A stretch of 64,000 bases of DNA. Origin: Lachnospiraceae bacterium (GTDB lineage: Bacteria > Bacillota > Clostridia > Lachnospirales > Lachnospiraceae). A program made the translations under genes and the position numbers. Below, one piece after another: positions 27,001 through 36,954 of the stretch. Numbering within the stretch: the first letter of the stretch is position 1; each line of letters opens with the position of its first letter. The notes below the pieces were generated by a model, which did no database searches, was not told where the DNA came from, and saw nothing but the letters and a program-made list of their open reading frames with translations. The DNA lies in assembly GCA_017936785.1 (NCBI GenBank), contig JAGBEV010000057.1, positions 16,728 to 80,727 on the forward strand, read 5' to 3'.

Positions 27001-27229
27001 CATCAGCAAGATCCAGACCATGCGTAAAGACAGTAAGTTTGAAGTAACTGACCATATCAAAGTTGCTGTTACCGGCAATGAAAAGCTTGGAAATATTGTT
27101 ATGGCAAATAAGGATTCCATTGCATCCAAGGTTCTTGCCGATGAAATGGTTACTGATGGAAGTTTTGCAAACAGTAAAGAGTGGACAGTTAACGGAGAAA
27201 AGGTTACAATCTCTTTAGAGAAAGCGTAA
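24077..27229 (+). CDS. ileS: Isoleucyl-tRNA synthetase, long (type 2) form
   Basis: Class I isoleucyl-tRNA synthetase, 1050 aa. HIGH-type motif HIGH at residue 55 (GKPHIGHVL), KMSKS at residue 602, a CP1 editing domain with TTPWTLPSN, and zinc-type CxxC pairs (CPRCG, CPKCG). The length and motifs (AGWDTHGLPVE, long C-terminal extension) fit the eukaryote-like type 2 enzyme rather than the 920-residue type of Bacillus; type 2 enzymes are known for mupirocin insensitivity. Controlled by the T-box just upstream. AAAGGAG ribosome site. Confidence 0.96.
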   Translation: MYQKVETNVNFVEHEKATEKFWRENNIFQKSMDSRKEGPTYTFYDGPPTANGKPHIGHVLTRVIKDMIPRYRTMKGCMVPRKAGWDTHGLPVELEVEKLLGLDGKEQIEEYGLDPFIQKCKESVWKYKGMWEDFSGTVGFWADMDDPYVTYHDDFIESEWWALKEIWKKDLLYKGFKIVPYCPRCGTPLSSHEVAQGYKAVKERSATVRFKLVGKDEYFLAWTTTPWTLPSNTALCVNPEETYAKVKAADGYTYIMAEALLDTVLGKLAEDGKAAYEVVETYAGKDLVGTEYEALYKCAADLAEKQHKKAHFVTADNYVTLTDGTGIVHIAPAFGEDDARVGRENDLPFIQFVDGKGNLTEETPFAGLFVKDADPKVLVDLDTRGLLFDAPKFEHDYPFCWRCDTPLIYYARESWFIKMTAVKEDLIRNNNTVNWIPESIGKGRFGDWLENIQDWGVSRNRYWGTPLNVWTCECGHMESIGSRQELFEMSGNEAAKTVELHRPYIDEITIKCPKCGGTMKRVPEVIDCWFDSGAMPFAQHHYPFENKELFESQFPAQFISEAVDQTRGWFYSLLAESTLLFNKAPYENVIVLGHVQDENGQKMSKSKGNAVDPFEALAEYGADAIRWYFYINSAPWLPNRFHGDAVKEGRSKFMGTLWNTYAFFVLYANIDDFDATKYTLEYDKLSVMDKWLLSKLNSAVKAVDENLDNYRIPEAARALTGFVDNMSNWYVRRSRERFWAKGMEQDKINAYMTLYTALVTIAKAAAPMVPFMTEDIYRNLVCSIDENAPESIHLCDFPKVEESMIDTKLEQDMDEVLKIVVMGRAARNAANIKNRQPIGDMYVKAPSELSQFYIDIIEDELNVKKVAFTDDVSAFTTYSFKPQLRTVGPKYGKQLGGIQKTLAALDGSKAMDELNEKGMLKFDVDGVEVTLFKEDLLISMEKKEGFVTEADNTVTVVLDTNLTEELIEEGFVFEIISKIQTMRKDSKFEVTDHIKVAVTGNEKLGNIVMANKDSIASKVLADEMVTDGSFANSKEWTVNGEKVTISLEKA

Positions 27230-27241
27230 AGGAGTGCCTTC

Positions 27242-27706
27242 ATGGAACCGAGAAAAGAAATTATTATCAATGAAGAATTAAAGACTGCCATTAAAATGAT
27301 GGCAGAAGACAATAACAGCAAAAACCAGAATGACATGATCGACATTCTGATGAAATCCAAACTGCTGATTCCGGTAAAGATTTCTCCTGCAGCAAAGAGG
27401 GATGACCAGGGAAATTACATTTTATCTCCCAAACATAAGATTACTTTTGCTACAGTAAAAAACTATCAGGATATGAAAAATCCTGACTGGAACTATTTTA
27501 TCGGATTTACTGACAGCGAGGAATTTAAGGCATGGACCAATGGCAAGCATATAGATGCTTTTCTGGCGGATTTCAATGACTATGCGGTTATGCTGTTGAA
27601 GCCTGATGCAAAGTGCAAAGGTTTTGTATTAAATCCTGCAGGCGGTAATGTTTGTTTCCCCACTGATGTGGTAAAGAAAATCATTAAGAGCAGGGAAGCA
27701 AAATAA
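27242..27706 (+). CDS. SseB-domain protein
   Basis: Soluble 154-aa protein with the SseB N-terminal-type domain: a paired strand/helix pattern (LLIPVKI..., YFIGFTDSEEFKAW, VLNPAGGNVCFPTD). Such small SseB-like proteins are common and poorly understood in Clostridia. It follows ileS by 12 bases and precedes a terminator, so it is on the T-box-controlled transcript. No specific role can be given. Confidence 0.75.
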   Translation: MEPRKEIIINEELKTAIKMMAEDNNSKNQNDMIDILMKSKLLIPVKISPAAKRDDQGNYILSPKHKITFATVKNYQDMKNPDWNYFIGFTDSEEFKAWTNGKHIDAFLADFNDYAVMLLKPDAKCKGFVLNPAGGNVCFPTDVVKKIIKSREAK

Positions 27707-27739
27707 GTATAGCTATTTTGTAATAATAATCAATCAGTA

Positions 27740-27786
27740 AAAAATACCCACTTTTGAACCGAAAAAGGTTGAAGTGGGTATTTATA
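27740..27786 (+). terminator. Terminator of the ileS unit
   Basis: AAATACCCACTT pairs with AAGTGGGTATTT around a loop that itself pairs (AACC/GGTT). Confidence 0.9.
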
Positions 27787-27996
27787 TGACCCGTGGCAGG
27801 AAAGAACTGTTTTTTGTATAATTTATCCATAAAAATTGAAAATTCAATAGGAAATATTTCATAGTTTGCAATTTTTCAACCCTTTTTATTTGTGAAAAGA
27901 TATTGTATAATGGACTTTGGTGTAATGCACTTGAAATAAGTGTTATTATACATGAAATTTGAATTACGTTAGTCAGAGAACTTGAGGAGGAAATTT

Positions 27997-30489
27997 ATGG
28001 CAAAGAAAGAAACAACCGTATTATCAACCTTTGATAAAGAGTTATTTAAGAGAAGCGTTCTTTACAATGTAAAGACTCTTTACCGCAAGACTCTTGATGA
28101 AGCAACGGACCAGCAGATTTTTCAGGCTGTTTCCTATGCGATCAAAGATGCAATCGTAGATCATTGGTTAGAGACACAGAAACAGTATGAAAAAGAGGAC
28201 CCCAAGACCGTTTACTATATGTCTATGGAATTCTTAATGGGTCGTGCTCTTGGCAATAATATGATCAATTTACAGGCATATACGGCTGTAAAGGAAGCAC
28301 TGGATGAACTGGGACTGGATATCAATGTTGTTGAAGATCAGGAACCTGATGCAGCTTTAGGCAACGGTGGTTTGGGAAGACTTGCCGCATGTTTCCTGGA
28401 TTCCCTTGCAACTCTGGGATATTCTGCATACGGATGCGGTATCCGTTACAGATATGGTATGTTCAAACAGGAAATCCGTGACGGATATCAGGTAGAAGTA
28501 CCGGATAACTGGTTAGCAGAAGGAAATCCTTTTGAATTGCGCCGTCCTGAATATGCAAAAGAAGTTAAATTTGGCGGTTATGTTTCTGTTCGTCAGGATG
28601 AAAACGGCAGAAATGTATTTACTCAGGAAGGTTATCAGTCAGTAACCGCTATTCCTTATGATATGCCTATCGTAGGCTATGGCAACGGCATTGTAAACAC
28701 CCTTCGTATCTGGGATGCCCAGCCTGTAGAATGCTTCAAGCTGGATTCCTTTGATAAAGGTGACTATCAGAAGGCTGTTGAACAGGAAAACCTTGCAAGA
28801 AATATCGTAGAAGTTCTTTATCCTAATGACAATCACTATTCAGGCAAGGAGCTGCGTTTGAAACAGCAGTATTTCTTTGTATCTGCATCCGTTCAGGAAG
28901 CAGTTGCAAAATATATGAGAAATCATGACGATATTCATAAATTCTATGAGAAGGTAACATTCCAGTTAAATGATACCCATCCTACTGTTGCAGTAGCAGA
29001 ATTGATGAGAATCTTACTGGATGAATATTATCTGACATGGGAAGAAGCATGGGAAGTAACAACAAAGACCTGTGCATATACAAACCATACCATTATGGCA
29101 GAGGCTCTTGAGAAATGGCCCATTGAGTTATTCAGCCGCCTGCTTCCCCGTATCTATCAGATCGTGGAAGAGATCAACCGCCGTTTTGTAGAGAAAATTG
29201 AAAATAAATATCCCGGCAATCAGGAAAAAGTCCGCAAGATGGCTATTATCTATGACGGACAGGTTAAGATGGCACATCTTGCCATTGCAGCCGGCTATTC
29301 CGTAAACGGTGTTGCAAGATTACATACAGAGATCTTAAAAAATCAGGAATTAAAAGATTTCTATGAGTTAATGCCTGAGAAATTCAACAACAAGACAAAC
29401 GGTATCACACAGAGACGTTTCCTGTTACACGGCAATCCGCTTCTTGCCGACTGGGTAACTGCCCATGTTGGCTCTGACTGGATCACAGACCTACCTAAGA
29501 TCAAAAAGCTGAAAGTATTTGCAGAAGATGAGAAGGCCCAGCAGGAATTCATGAATATCAAGTACCAGAATAAGGTACGTCTTGCCAACTACATTTTAGA
29601 GCACAACGGTGTGGAGGTTGATCCCCGTTCCATCTTTGATGTACAGGTTAAGAGATTACATGAGTACAAACGCCAGTTATTGAACATTCTTCATGTTATG
29701 TACTTATATAATGAGATCAAAGAGCATCCTGAAATGGAATTCTATCCCAGAACTTTTATTTTCGGGGCAAAAGCAGCAGCAGGCTACAAAAATGCCAAGT
29801 TGACCATCAAGCTCATTAACTCCGTTGCAGATGTGGTAAATAATGACGCTTCCATCAACGGCAAGTTAAAAGTTGTATTTATTGAAAACTACCGCGTATC
29901 CAATGCAGAGTGGATTTTTGCCGCAGCAGATGTTTCCGAGCAGATCTCCACAGCTTCCAAAGAAGCATCCGGTACAGGTAACATGAAATTTATGTTAAAC
30001 GGTGCCCTGACTTTGGGAACCATGGACGGTGCCAATGTGGAAATCGTAGAAGAGGTTGGAGAAGAAAATGCTTTTATCTTCGGTTTGTCCTCTGATGAAG
30101 TTATTCAGTATGAGAACTACGGCGGATATAACCCTATGGATATCTTCAACAATGATGCAGATATCAGAAAGGTATTGATGCAGTTGATCAACGGAACCTA
30201 CAGCCAGGATACAGAGCTGTTCCGTGACCTGTATAACTCTCTGTTAAATACGCAGTGTACTGCAAAGGCAGATACTTACTTTATCTTAAAAGATTTCAAA
30301 TCCTATGCAGAAGCACAGAAACGTGTAGAAGCAGCTTACAGGGATGAAAAAGGCTGGGCAAAGAGCGCTATCTTAAATGTGGCATGCAGCGGCAAATTTA
30401 CATCCGACAGAACCATTCAGGAATATGTGGATGAAATCTGGCATTTGGATAAGGTAGTACTTCCTAAGAAAAAAGTGGAATCCAAATAA
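27997..30489 (+). CDS. glgP: Glycogen/maltodextrin phosphorylase
   Basis: GT35 glycogen phosphorylase, 830 aa, full length; releases glucose-1-phosphate from alpha-1,4-glucans. N-terminal signature SMEFLMGRALGNNM, glucan site region DEATD...; PLP-binding segment EASGTGNMKFMLNGA near the C-terminus with the cofactor Lys. Start at ATG 27997 is set by AGGAGG 6 bases upstream; an in-frame TTG 15 bases earlier would overlap that site. A TATAAT box at 27906-27911 with a weak -35 may be its promoter. Functional partner of the glgD gene 27 kb away. Confidence 0.96.
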   Translation: MAKKETTVLSTFDKELFKRSVLYNVKTLYRKTLDEATDQQIFQAVSYAIKDAIVDHWLETQKQYEKEDPKTVYYMSMEFLMGRALGNNMINLQAYTAVKEALDELGLDINVVEDQEPDAALGNGGLGRLAACFLDSLATLGYSAYGCGIRYRYGMFKQEIRDGYQVEVPDNWLAEGNPFELRRPEYAKEVKFGGYVSVRQDENGRNVFTQEGYQSVTAIPYDMPIVGYGNGIVNTLRIWDAQPVECFKLDSFDKGDYQKAVEQENLARNIVEVLYPNDNHYSGKELRLKQQYFFVSASVQEAVAKYMRNHDDIHKFYEKVTFQLNDTHPTVAVAELMRILLDEYYLTWEEAWEVTTKTCAYTNHTIMAEALEKWPIELFSRLLPRIYQIVEEINRRFVEKIENKYPGNQEKVRKMAIIYDGQVKMAHLAIAAGYSVNGVARLHTEILKNQELKDFYELMPEKFNNKTNGITQRRFLLHGNPLLADWVTAHVGSDWITDLPKIKKLKVFAEDEKAQQEFMNIKYQNKVRLANYILEHNGVEVDPRSIFDVQVKRLHEYKRQLLNILHVMYLYNEIKEHPEMEFYPRTFIFGAKAAAGYKNAKLTIKLINSVADVVNNDASINGKLKVVFIENYRVSNAEWIFAAADVSEQISTASKEASGTGNMKFMLNGALTLGTMDGANVEIVEEVGEENAFIFGLSSDEVIQYENYGGYNPMDIFNNDADIRKVLMQLINGTYSQDTELFRDLYNSLLNTQCTAKADTYFILKDFKSYAEAQKRVEAAYRDEKGWAKSAILNVACSGKFTSDRTIQEYVDEIWHLDKVVLPKKKVESK

Positions 30490-30537
30490 TGTTTTTGGAA
30501 ATGCTGATAATATAAGGCAATAAAATAAAGTTATGGT

Positions 30538-30575
30538 GATACCCGCTGATGGATAAATTGGCGGGTATCTCTGTA
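30538..30575 (+). terminator. Hairpin between glgP and the next gene (weak terminator)
   Basis: GATACCCGC pairs with GCGGGTATC, but the 3' tail TCTGTAAT is poor in T; it may only attenuate. Confidence 0.45.
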
Positions 30576-30592
30576 ATAAGGAGGAAATCAAA

Positions 30593-32326
30593 ATGCTCTG
30601 GATGGCGATCAGTTATCTGATGATGCTTATTTCCGGTTTTGGACTGGGGATGGGAGCGGTCAAAGGCTTGGCATGCTTATGCGGACTAAAGAATAAAAGA
30701 ATAAACCCGGTTCATTATCTGATAACAGGATTTGTCATTTTGACGGTTTATGCCCAGGTTGTCAGCCTGTTTACCGGGGTTACCTATCTATTTGCCTTTA
30801 TTGCGCTGGGAATCTCAATTATATTGTTGCTGGTATTCCATAAAAGCGTATTTATGGGAATAAAGGATTGTTTGAAGCATATTAAATGGTTTGAATGGAT
30901 CTTATTTCTGGCTTTTCTGGTTTTTGTGATGTTTCTGACCAGCTTGTATCCCAAGCAGTATGATAATTACCTCTATCAGGCTCAGATGCTGCGTTACTAT
31001 GAGGAGTACGGTTATATTAAGGGCATGGGCAATATCAGCACCAGACTGGGATTTAACAATTCCATTTATGCGCTGATGGCTTTGTACAGCTTTAAAGGAA
31101 TATATGGTTTTTCACTGCATACGGTAAATTCAGCACTTTGTGTGTTCTTTGGCATCTTTGCCATTCATGGACTATGCCATATCAGAGAGAGCCGGGCATA
31201 TGTTTCTGCCGGGCTTCGGGGAGCGGTGCTGGCTTATGTATTTTATAATGCGGAGCTTTTAAATTGCATTGGAACCGATCTTTCTGCAGGAATGTTGGGA
31301 CTGCTGATTTTGATCCTGTTTGCGGAAGCGGTGGAGCAGAAAGAAAAAGATACTTTTGTTTATGGCTTGATCGCCCTTGATATTGTTTATGTAGTTACGA
31401 TCAAGGTGTCCATGGGAATGTTGGGAATACTGGTCCTTTATCCGGCTGTCATGATGATAAAGAAAAAGGAATGGAAAAGAATCCTCCTGTTTATCATGTT
31501 CGGGCTGCTGATAGTTTTTCCATGGTTCATGAGAAATGTACTGATTTCCGGCTGGCTGCTCTATCCATTTCCGCCATTGGATTTATTTGATGTAAAATGG
31601 AAAATCCCTTATGAGTCCGCAGTTTATGAGATGGCTTTGATCAAGGGATGGGCAAGGATTCAGACTTCTAAAGTGTTTGATACCATGGAAATGGCATTTG
31701 GGGAATGGTTTCCGATCTGGTTCCGGTCATTGCCCCTTAGATATAGATTGTTATTATATTTAAATGCACTTTCTTTTGTTTATGAAATATTAGAAGTGGT
31801 TTATGGCATCTGGAAGAAGAAAAGAGAGATACTATCCTTCGGATTGCTGAAAATAACGGCTTTGGCAGGGGTTCTATACTGGCTGCTGTCGGCGCCGGAT
31901 ATTCGGTTTGGCTGGTGTTATCTGGTGGCATTTCCAATTATTTGTATTTTTTCTTCAAAAATTTGGCAGGAAATTGAAAAAATTTCTATTTCCAAAGTAC
32001 AGGTAAGTGGTGTACTATTTGGATGTATGGTTTTTTTAGTCTGCGGGTATACCTTCATAAAGGCAGACTGTCCGGAGGTTTTAAAGACTTCAGTAGCAGG
32101 AAGGATCAATTTACATGCCTTCTATATTTATCAGGGAGATTTCTCCGTACTTCCTGTAGAGGAATATGAAATCAACGGAGATACATTTTATTATTCTCCG
32201 GTAGGAGATCAGGTGGGATATTACGGTTTCCCCGGGACAACGGACAAAGCACTATTGGAAAATCTGGGTTATCTGGGAGAAAATTTTGAAGATGGTGTTT
32301 ATTATAAAGGAGGACAATCATGGTAA
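30593..32326 (+). CDS. Polytopic membrane protein, GT-C-like (LIC_10190-type)
   Basis: Membrane protein of 577 aa with about 12-13 helices and an early loop containing [22 protein letters not shown], recalling GT-C glycosyltransferases such as the LIC_10190 group (quote shortened core: [12 protein letters not shown]). These enzymes use lipid-linked sugars on the outer face of the membrane. No substrate can be named. It has an AGGAGG site, and its stop overlaps the start of the hydratase gene by 7 bases, so the two are translated together although no pathway link is evident. Confidence 0.7.
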   Translation: MLWMAISYLMMLISGFGLGMGAVKGLACLCGLKNKRINPVHYLITGFVILTVYAQVVSLFTGVTYLFAFIALGISIILLLVFHKSVFMGIKDCLKHIKWFEWILFLAFLVFVMFLTSLYPKQYDNYLYQAQMLRYYEEYGYIKGMGNISTRLGFNNSIYALMALYSFKGIYGFSLHTVNSALCVFFGIFAIHGLCHIRESRAYVSAGLRGAVLAYVFYNAELLNCIGTDLSAGMLGLLILILFAEAVEQKEKDTFVYGLIALDIVYVVTIKVSMGMLGILVLYPAVMMIKKKEWKRILLFIMFGLLIVFPWFMRNVLISGWLLYPFPPLDLFDVKWKIPYESAVYEMALIKGWARIQTSKVFDTMEMAFGEWFPIWFRSLPLRYRLLLYLNALSFVYEILEVVYGIWKKKREILSFGLLKITALAGVLYWLLSAPDIRFGWCYLVAFPIICIFSSKIWQEIEKISISKVQVSGVLFGCMVFLVCGYTFIKADCPEVLKTSVAGRINLHAFYIYQGDFSVLPVEEYEINGDTFYYSPVGDQVGYYGFPGTTDKALLENLGYLGENFEDGVYYKGGQSW

Positions 32327-34629
32327 AATTATCAAATGGCGGTGCCTATTTAGTAAACGGTACTGAACTGATTCCCGATGGAGCTGACGCACTGCAGGCA
32401 GTAGCGGCAAAAACCGGGAAAAACACAACAAAGGAAGAGGCTGCAAAGGGAACTATTGCATATGGCATTTTGGAGAACCACAATACTTCCGGCAACATGG
32501 ATAAGCTGAAGATTAAATTTGATAAGCTGACTTCCCATGATATTACTTTTGTAGGCATTATTCAGACTGCAAGAGCTTCGGGATTGGAGAAGTTTCCCAT
32601 TCCCTATGTTTTGACTAACTGCCACAACTCTCTTTGTGCGGTAGGCGGTACGATCAATGAAGATGACCACATGTTTGGTCTGACTTGTGCGAAGAAATAC
32701 GGTGGTGTATATGTACCTCCTCATCAGGCTGTCATCCATCAGTTTGCAAGGGAAATGCTTGCAGGCGGCGGCAGGATGATCTTAGGTTCCGATTCCCATA
32801 CTCGTTATGGTGCACTGGGAACTATGGCAATGGGCGAGGGCGGACCGGAGCTTGTAAAACAGTTATTGAATCAGACCTATGATATCAATATGCCCGGCGT
32901 GGTTGCTGTATATTTTACAGGAGCACCCCAAAAAGGCGTAGGACCTCAGGACGTGGCGCTTGCCATCATCGGTGCAGTATTTGGTAATGGATATGTAAAG
33001 AATAAAGTCATGGAATTTGTAGGACCCGGCGTGGCGAGCATGTCACCTGATTTCCGTATTGGTATTGACGTTATGACCACGGAAACAACCTGTCTGTCTT
33101 CTATTTGGAAAACGGATGATCAGGTAAAAGAATTTTATGATATCCATGGCAGAGTGGAAGAGTATAAAGAATTAAATCCTGCTGATGTGGCTTATTATGA
33201 TGGCTTGATCGAAATTGATTTATCTACTATTAAGCCCATGATCGCAATGCCTTTCCATCCCAGCAATACATATACTATTGAGGAAGTCAATGCTAACTTA
33301 ATGGATATTCTGGATGATGTGGAAAAACGTGCGGCAGTTTCCCTGGATGGAGCAGTTGATTACACTCTGAAAAATAAGGTAGTAAACGGTAAATTCATGG
33401 TAGACCAGGGTATTATCGCAGGCTGTGCAGGCGGCGGATTTGAAAATATCTGTGCGGCAGCGGATATTCTGAAAGGAAGCTATATCGGTTCCGACGGATT
33501 TACTTTAAGCGTATATCCTGCGTCCATGCCCATTTATATGGAGTTGATCAAAAACGGGTGTGCAGCAACCATTCTGGAAACAGGTGCGGTTATGAAAACA
33601 GCATTCTGCGGACCCTGTTTCGGTGCAGGAGATACGCCGGCAAACAATGCCTTCAGTATCCGACACTCCACAAGGAACTTCCCCAACCGAGAAGGCTCCA
33701 AGCTGCAGAACGGTCAGATCTCTTCCGTTGCATTGATGGATGCTCGTTCCATAGCCGCAACAGCAGCAAATAAAGGCGTGTTGACAGCAGCAACGGATTT
33801 TGACGGAGAAATCGGAAAATACAAATATCACTTCGATAAAAATATTTATGAAAACCGCGTATTTGATTCCAAGGGAGTGGCTGATCCTTCCGTAGAGATC
33901 CAGTTCGGTCCCAATATTAAGGACTGGCCCGCTATGGTGGCACTGACAGATAATCTGGTATTAAAGGTTGTATCTGAGATCCACGATCCCGTTACCACTA
34001 CCGATGAATTGATCCCTTCCGGAGAAACCAGCTCTTATCGTTCCAATCCTTTGGGATTAGCAGAGTTTGCTTTATCCAGAAAAGATCCTGCTTATGTAGG
34101 GCGTGCCAAAGAGGTTCAAAAGGCGGAGAAAGCAAGAGAAGCTTTAGTTGGAGGAACTTCCACAGAGCATCCCTGCCAGATACTGCCGGAGATCAAGCCG
34201 GTCATGAACAAGATTAAAGAGAAATTCCCGAATCTGAATCATGAGTCCTTCGGTATCGGTTCTACGATCTTTGCAGTGAAACCCGGTGATGGTTCTGCAA
34301 GGGAGCAGGCTGCAAGCTGTCAGAAAGTATTGGGCGGCTGGGCGAATATCGCCAATGAGTATGCGACCAAGAGATACCGTTCTAATCTGATCAACTGGGG
34401 AATGCTGCCATTTATCATTGATGAAGGAGAACTGCCTTTTAAGAATCTGGATTACATTTTTGTACCGGATATTAAGCAGGCGGTAATTGATAAAAAATCA
34501 GAGATCACGGCTTATGTGGTCAAAGAAGAGGGACTGAAAGAGTTTACTCTGAAGCTGGGCGAGCTGACGGATGAGGAAAGAGAGATCATCCTGAAAGGCT
34601 GTCTGATCAATTATAACAGAGTGTCATAA
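32320..34629 (+). CDS. Aconitase-family hydratase (YbhJ-like)
   Basis: Aconitase superfamily hydratase, 769 aa, most like the uncharacterised YbhJ group. Cluster ligand region includes [13 protein letters not shown] and [20 protein letters not shown] matches the family substrate loop. It keeps cysteines suitable for a 4Fe-4S cluster (TNCHN, CGPC) and a C-terminal swivelling domain. It is not the TCA aconitase; substrate unknown. The ATG has AGGAGG 7 bases upstream and overlaps the membrane protein gene. Confidence 0.85.
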   Translation: MVKLSNGGAYLVNGTELIPDGADALQAVAAKTGKNTTKEEAAKGTIAYGILENHNTSGNMDKLKIKFDKLTSHDITFVGIIQTARASGLEKFPIPYVLTNCHNSLCAVGGTINEDDHMFGLTCAKKYGGVYVPPHQAVIHQFAREMLAGGGRMILGSDSHTRYGALGTMAMGEGGPELVKQLLNQTYDINMPGVVAVYFTGAPQKGVGPQDVALAIIGAVFGNGYVKNKVMEFVGPGVASMSPDFRIGIDVMTTETTCLSSIWKTDDQVKEFYDIHGRVEEYKELNPADVAYYDGLIEIDLSTIKPMIAMPFHPSNTYTIEEVNANLMDILDDVEKRAAVSLDGAVDYTLKNKVVNGKFMVDQGIIAGCAGGGFENICAAADILKGSYIGSDGFTLSVYPASMPIYMELIKNGCAATILETGAVMKTAFCGPCFGAGDTPANNAFSIRHSTRNFPNREGSKLQNGQISSVALMDARSIAATAANKGVLTAATDFDGEIGKYKYHFDKNIYENRVFDSKGVADPSVEIQFGPNIKDWPAMVALTDNLVLKVVSEIHDPVTTTDELIPSGETSSYRSNPLGLAEFALSRKDPAYVGRAKEVQKAEKAREALVGGTSTEHPCQILPEIKPVMNKIKEKFPNLNHESFGIGSTIFAVKPGDGSAREQAASCQKVLGGWANIANEYATKRYRSNLINWGMLPFIIDEGELPFKNLDYIFVPDIKQAVIDKKSEITAYVVKEEGLKEFTLKLGELTDEEREIILKGCLINYNRVS

Positions 34630-34660
34630 TAACATAGCTTGTCAGTAACGGACGATGCAA

Positions 34661-34712
34661 GGGGCATTTGATATTGGTTTTGCAAACAGGAATATCAAAT
34701 GCCTTTGTGTTT
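34661..34712 (+). terminator. Rho-independent terminator
   Basis: GGCATTTGATATT (about 34663-34675) pairs with AATATCAAATGCC (34691-34703); T-rich tail. Confidence 0.85.
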
Positions 34713-34720
34713 ATGTAATG

Positions 34721-34760
34721 GATTCTTATGAATGTTTGTCCTACAGATTCTTATGAATGT
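34721..34760 (+). repeat. Pair of 15-bp direct repeats, 25-bp period
   Basis: GATTCTTATGAATGT at 34721-34735 and again at 34746-34760; each contains ATTC..GAAT-like symmetry. It marks the border between the core block and the accessory region; function unknown. Confidence 0.7.
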
Positions 34761-34851
34761 CTGTCTGCATATCATTGAAAGCATAATAAATGGATGATAC
34801 AATTTTGATTAAATATGAAAATAGAATCGGAATCAAGGAGGTGTAGTAACA

Positions 34852-35376
34852 TTGAAAACGCTGCCTATAAGTGCCGGAAAAGAGGAAATAAAGAATTTGG
34901 TTATCCAGTGGATCGAGCTTTTAGCACAGGAGAAATATTCAGAAGCGTTAGATTTCATTTTGTATGATAATACACAGGAAATAGACGGGAAAATCTGGAT
35001 ATGGACACCTGAAAGGTTAGAAGCGGCTGTTTTTACATACGGGCAGCCATGGTACACAAAGGAGGACATGAAAAGGTTATATGGAATGGACTATCCTGTT
35101 GACCGCAAAGTGACATCTATTTTGAATAGTCCTGATAAAGAGGATTTGTTGGAAGATATTGAAGTGTCCATAGAATTTTTTGATAATGTCATATCTTTTG
35201 AAAAGGCGAAGATGTGGGGAATATCCGGGTTGGATTATAAAAATATCATTGGTGAAATACTTTTTGATGGTGTGCCTATAGATGGAGAACGAAGCGATTT
35301 AACAGCTCTGTTTTGGATAAAAAAGGTAAATGAAAACGATATTACATTGCTCTTTCATGATTTACATATGATGTAA
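34852..35376 (+). CDS. Hypothetical cytoplasmic protein, possibly immunity-type
   Basis: 174-aa soluble acidic protein, TTG start preceded by AAGGAGGTG. No signal peptide or membrane segment. Composition (aromatic-rich, acidic, single domain) and its place among similar small singletons recall immunity proteins of polymorphic toxin systems, but no named family is recognised and no toxin gene lies beside it. Transcribed alone or with the LRR-like gene 73 bases downstream. Confidence 0.7.
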   Translation: MKTLPISAGKEEIKNLVIQWIELLAQEKYSEALDFILYDNTQEIDGKIWIWTPERLEAAVFTYGQPWYTKEDMKRLYGMDYPVDRKVTSILNSPDKEDLLEDIEVSIEFFDNVISFEKAKMWGISGLDYKNIIGEILFDGVPIDGERSDLTALFWIKKVNENDITLLFHDLHMM

Positions 35377-35449
35377 ATTTTTATTTATTTTCATTGTAAG
35401 AAGCAGTATTAAAATAGTCGGGCATTCATTAAGGGGATAACGATTATAC

Positions 35450-36358
35450 ATGGATAAAAATAGAGAATTTATTATTTCATTAACAAGTGAAAATAGTCAT
35501 AAAATCTCAATTCCCAGAGGACAGGGGACTCTTTCAATCGGAACAAAGGGAATTTCAAAAGGGAAGTATGATGTCTGGGTAGAAAAGGACAGTGTGATCA
35601 ACTGGAATGCTTTTAATGATTTTTTTATAGGCGGCGATCAAGAAAGAAAGGCGAAATCTCCTTATGGCGACTGGCCGAGATGGTTCTATTATTCCGGCAA
35701 CGATACGGGGTTTATTGAATGGTCCTATAAAAGAAAAATTGAAGAGTTTCATTGGTTTCCCAAAACAGATATGGCTGTTGATTTTACAAATGCAGACATC
35801 TATCGTTTGTTTATTCATTCGGAGGACAGCAAACTCCAAATTTTAACAGGAGAAAAAATAATCTCTCTTACGCTTTCCGGAAATCTTGAAAATTTTGATT
35901 TCAAAGAGTGTGCTAAGATTCCCTGTTTGACATTTCATCCGGACTGTCCAAAAGAAAAATCAGCTTATCAGTTACCTGTTTACAAAACTTTGGCGCAGGC
36001 AACATATGTAGATATAAATAATTCTCCTGAAAAAGCAGCTTTTGACTGTGAGAGCTTACTCCAGTTTAAAAATTTGAAGGTACTTAATCTTAGCGGAAAT
36101 ATGAAAAGTTTGAATGTACTGGCAGAGTTAAAGAACCTTGAGCACATTGGATTAAGATATATTCCTGATCTACAGGATATGCCCGGGCTGAAAAGGTGGA
36201 GCAGTTTAAAAAGTTTTATCGGCTATAATATTGAAGAAACTGCGGGAAAAGCATTAAGGACAGAACTAAATAAATTGAAGAAAGAAAAACCAATGGGTTA
36301 TTCAAGTGTCACAAAATTGCGGAAACGGATATGGTTTGATGAAGTCAGAGAGTTTTAG
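35450..36358 (+). CDS. Leucine-rich-repeat-like protein
   Basis: 302-aa soluble protein with an N-terminal beta-rich domain and a C-terminal leucine-rich-repeat section (about residues 195-265; LQFKNLKVLNLSGN, LKNLEHIGLRYIPDLQ). No secretion signal, so it acts inside the cell. The codon use is AT-rich like its neighbours. Function unknown; a protein-protein recognition or immunity role is plausible because a second LRR-like gene of similar size occurs at 42990. Confidence 0.7.
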   Translation: MDKNREFIISLTSENSHKISIPRGQGTLSIGTKGISKGKYDVWVEKDSVINWNAFNDFFIGGDQERKAKSPYGDWPRWFYYSGNDTGFIEWSYKRKIEEFHWFPKTDMAVDFTNADIYRLFIHSEDSKLQILTGEKIISLTLSGNLENFDFKECAKIPCLTFHPDCPKEKSAYQLPVYKTLAQATYVDINNSPEKAAFDCESLLQFKNLKVLNLSGNMKSLNVLAELKNLEHIGLRYIPDLQDMPGLKRWSSLKSFIGYNIEETAGKALRTELNKLKKEKPMGYSSVTKLRKRIWFDEVREF

Positions 36359-36398
36359 AAAAGATAATGGAATGCAATATATATAACAATACCCGGAA

Positions 36399-36599
36399 GT
36401 AAAAAAGTGGATAAATACATGTATATGCTGTGGTCAAAGCGGATATGATCCGAATATGCCGCAGGTGTTGACAACAAACTGGGGGCAGGGTGAAGTTAAA
36501 ACTGCCAAAGCATATTATATAAAGAAGTATTTTAGGGCAATGAGCGTCAATGACTTGGGAATCTGTGAAGATTGTCAAAAAGTACAAAGCAGATTATGA
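36399..36599 (+). pseudogene. Remnant of a small cysteine-rich (zinc-ribbon) protein
   Basis: An open frame after the stop at 36378 reads KKWINTCICCGQSGYDPNMP then ends GICEDCQKVQSRL: a CxCC and CxxC pair as in a zinc ribbon, about 65 residues. It has no ATG, GTG or TTG in a usable place and no ribosome site, so it seems to have lost its start. Followed by a strong terminator that would have been its own. Confidence 0.4.
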
Positions 36600-36641
36600 A
36601 GCGTCAGGGCATTGTATTATTAGAATCAAAAAATGAGAATT

Positions 36642-36706
36642 AAAAAAGAAATATGAGATTTTACGAATCTTTTCCATTTGGATAGTAAAATCCATATTTC
36701 TTTTTT
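36642..36706 (+). terminator. Long A/T-rich terminator
   Basis: AAAAAAGAAATATG..GATTTTAC pairs with GTAAAATC..CATATTTCTTTTTT over more than 20 bp with one mismatch. Confidence 0.85.
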
Positions 36707-36791
36707 GATTGCAAAACGATGATCTGATGTCCTTGCACCAACCTTTGGTGGAGAATTGTTCTGACATTTAGATTTTTCTATAACATAGGGC

Positions 36792-36841
36792 TGGAATTGT
36801 TGGTAAAATTATTGTATACTGGTAGTTAGATAAAACTAACT
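36792..36841 (+). promoter_or_regulatory. Promoter with operator-like inverted repeat
   Basis: TGGAAT (36792-36797), 17 bases, TATACT (36815-36820), then AGTTAG-ATAAAA-CTAACT (36824-36841) across the expected start site: a likely repressor site for the membrane-protein genes downstream. Confidence 0.55.
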
Positions 36842-36954
36842 TAAATGGTGGGATTACAACTGAAGAGGAAGGAAAATAAAGGGAATTAAGGATATAAGAT
36901 TGATAGATTGAATGTTAAAAGTAAAGCCATAAATGGTGATTGGGAGGATTGGAA

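Noticed and set aside
26707-27360. 217-aa minus-strand frame over the ileS end
   Set aside because: Shadow of ileS; no promoter or ribosome site and it crosses the ileS stop.
34721-34760. Start of a CRISPR or an attachment site from the 15-bp repeat pair
   Set aside because: Only two copies, 25 bp apart, no integrase nearby; a regulatory or replication slippage repeat is likelier.
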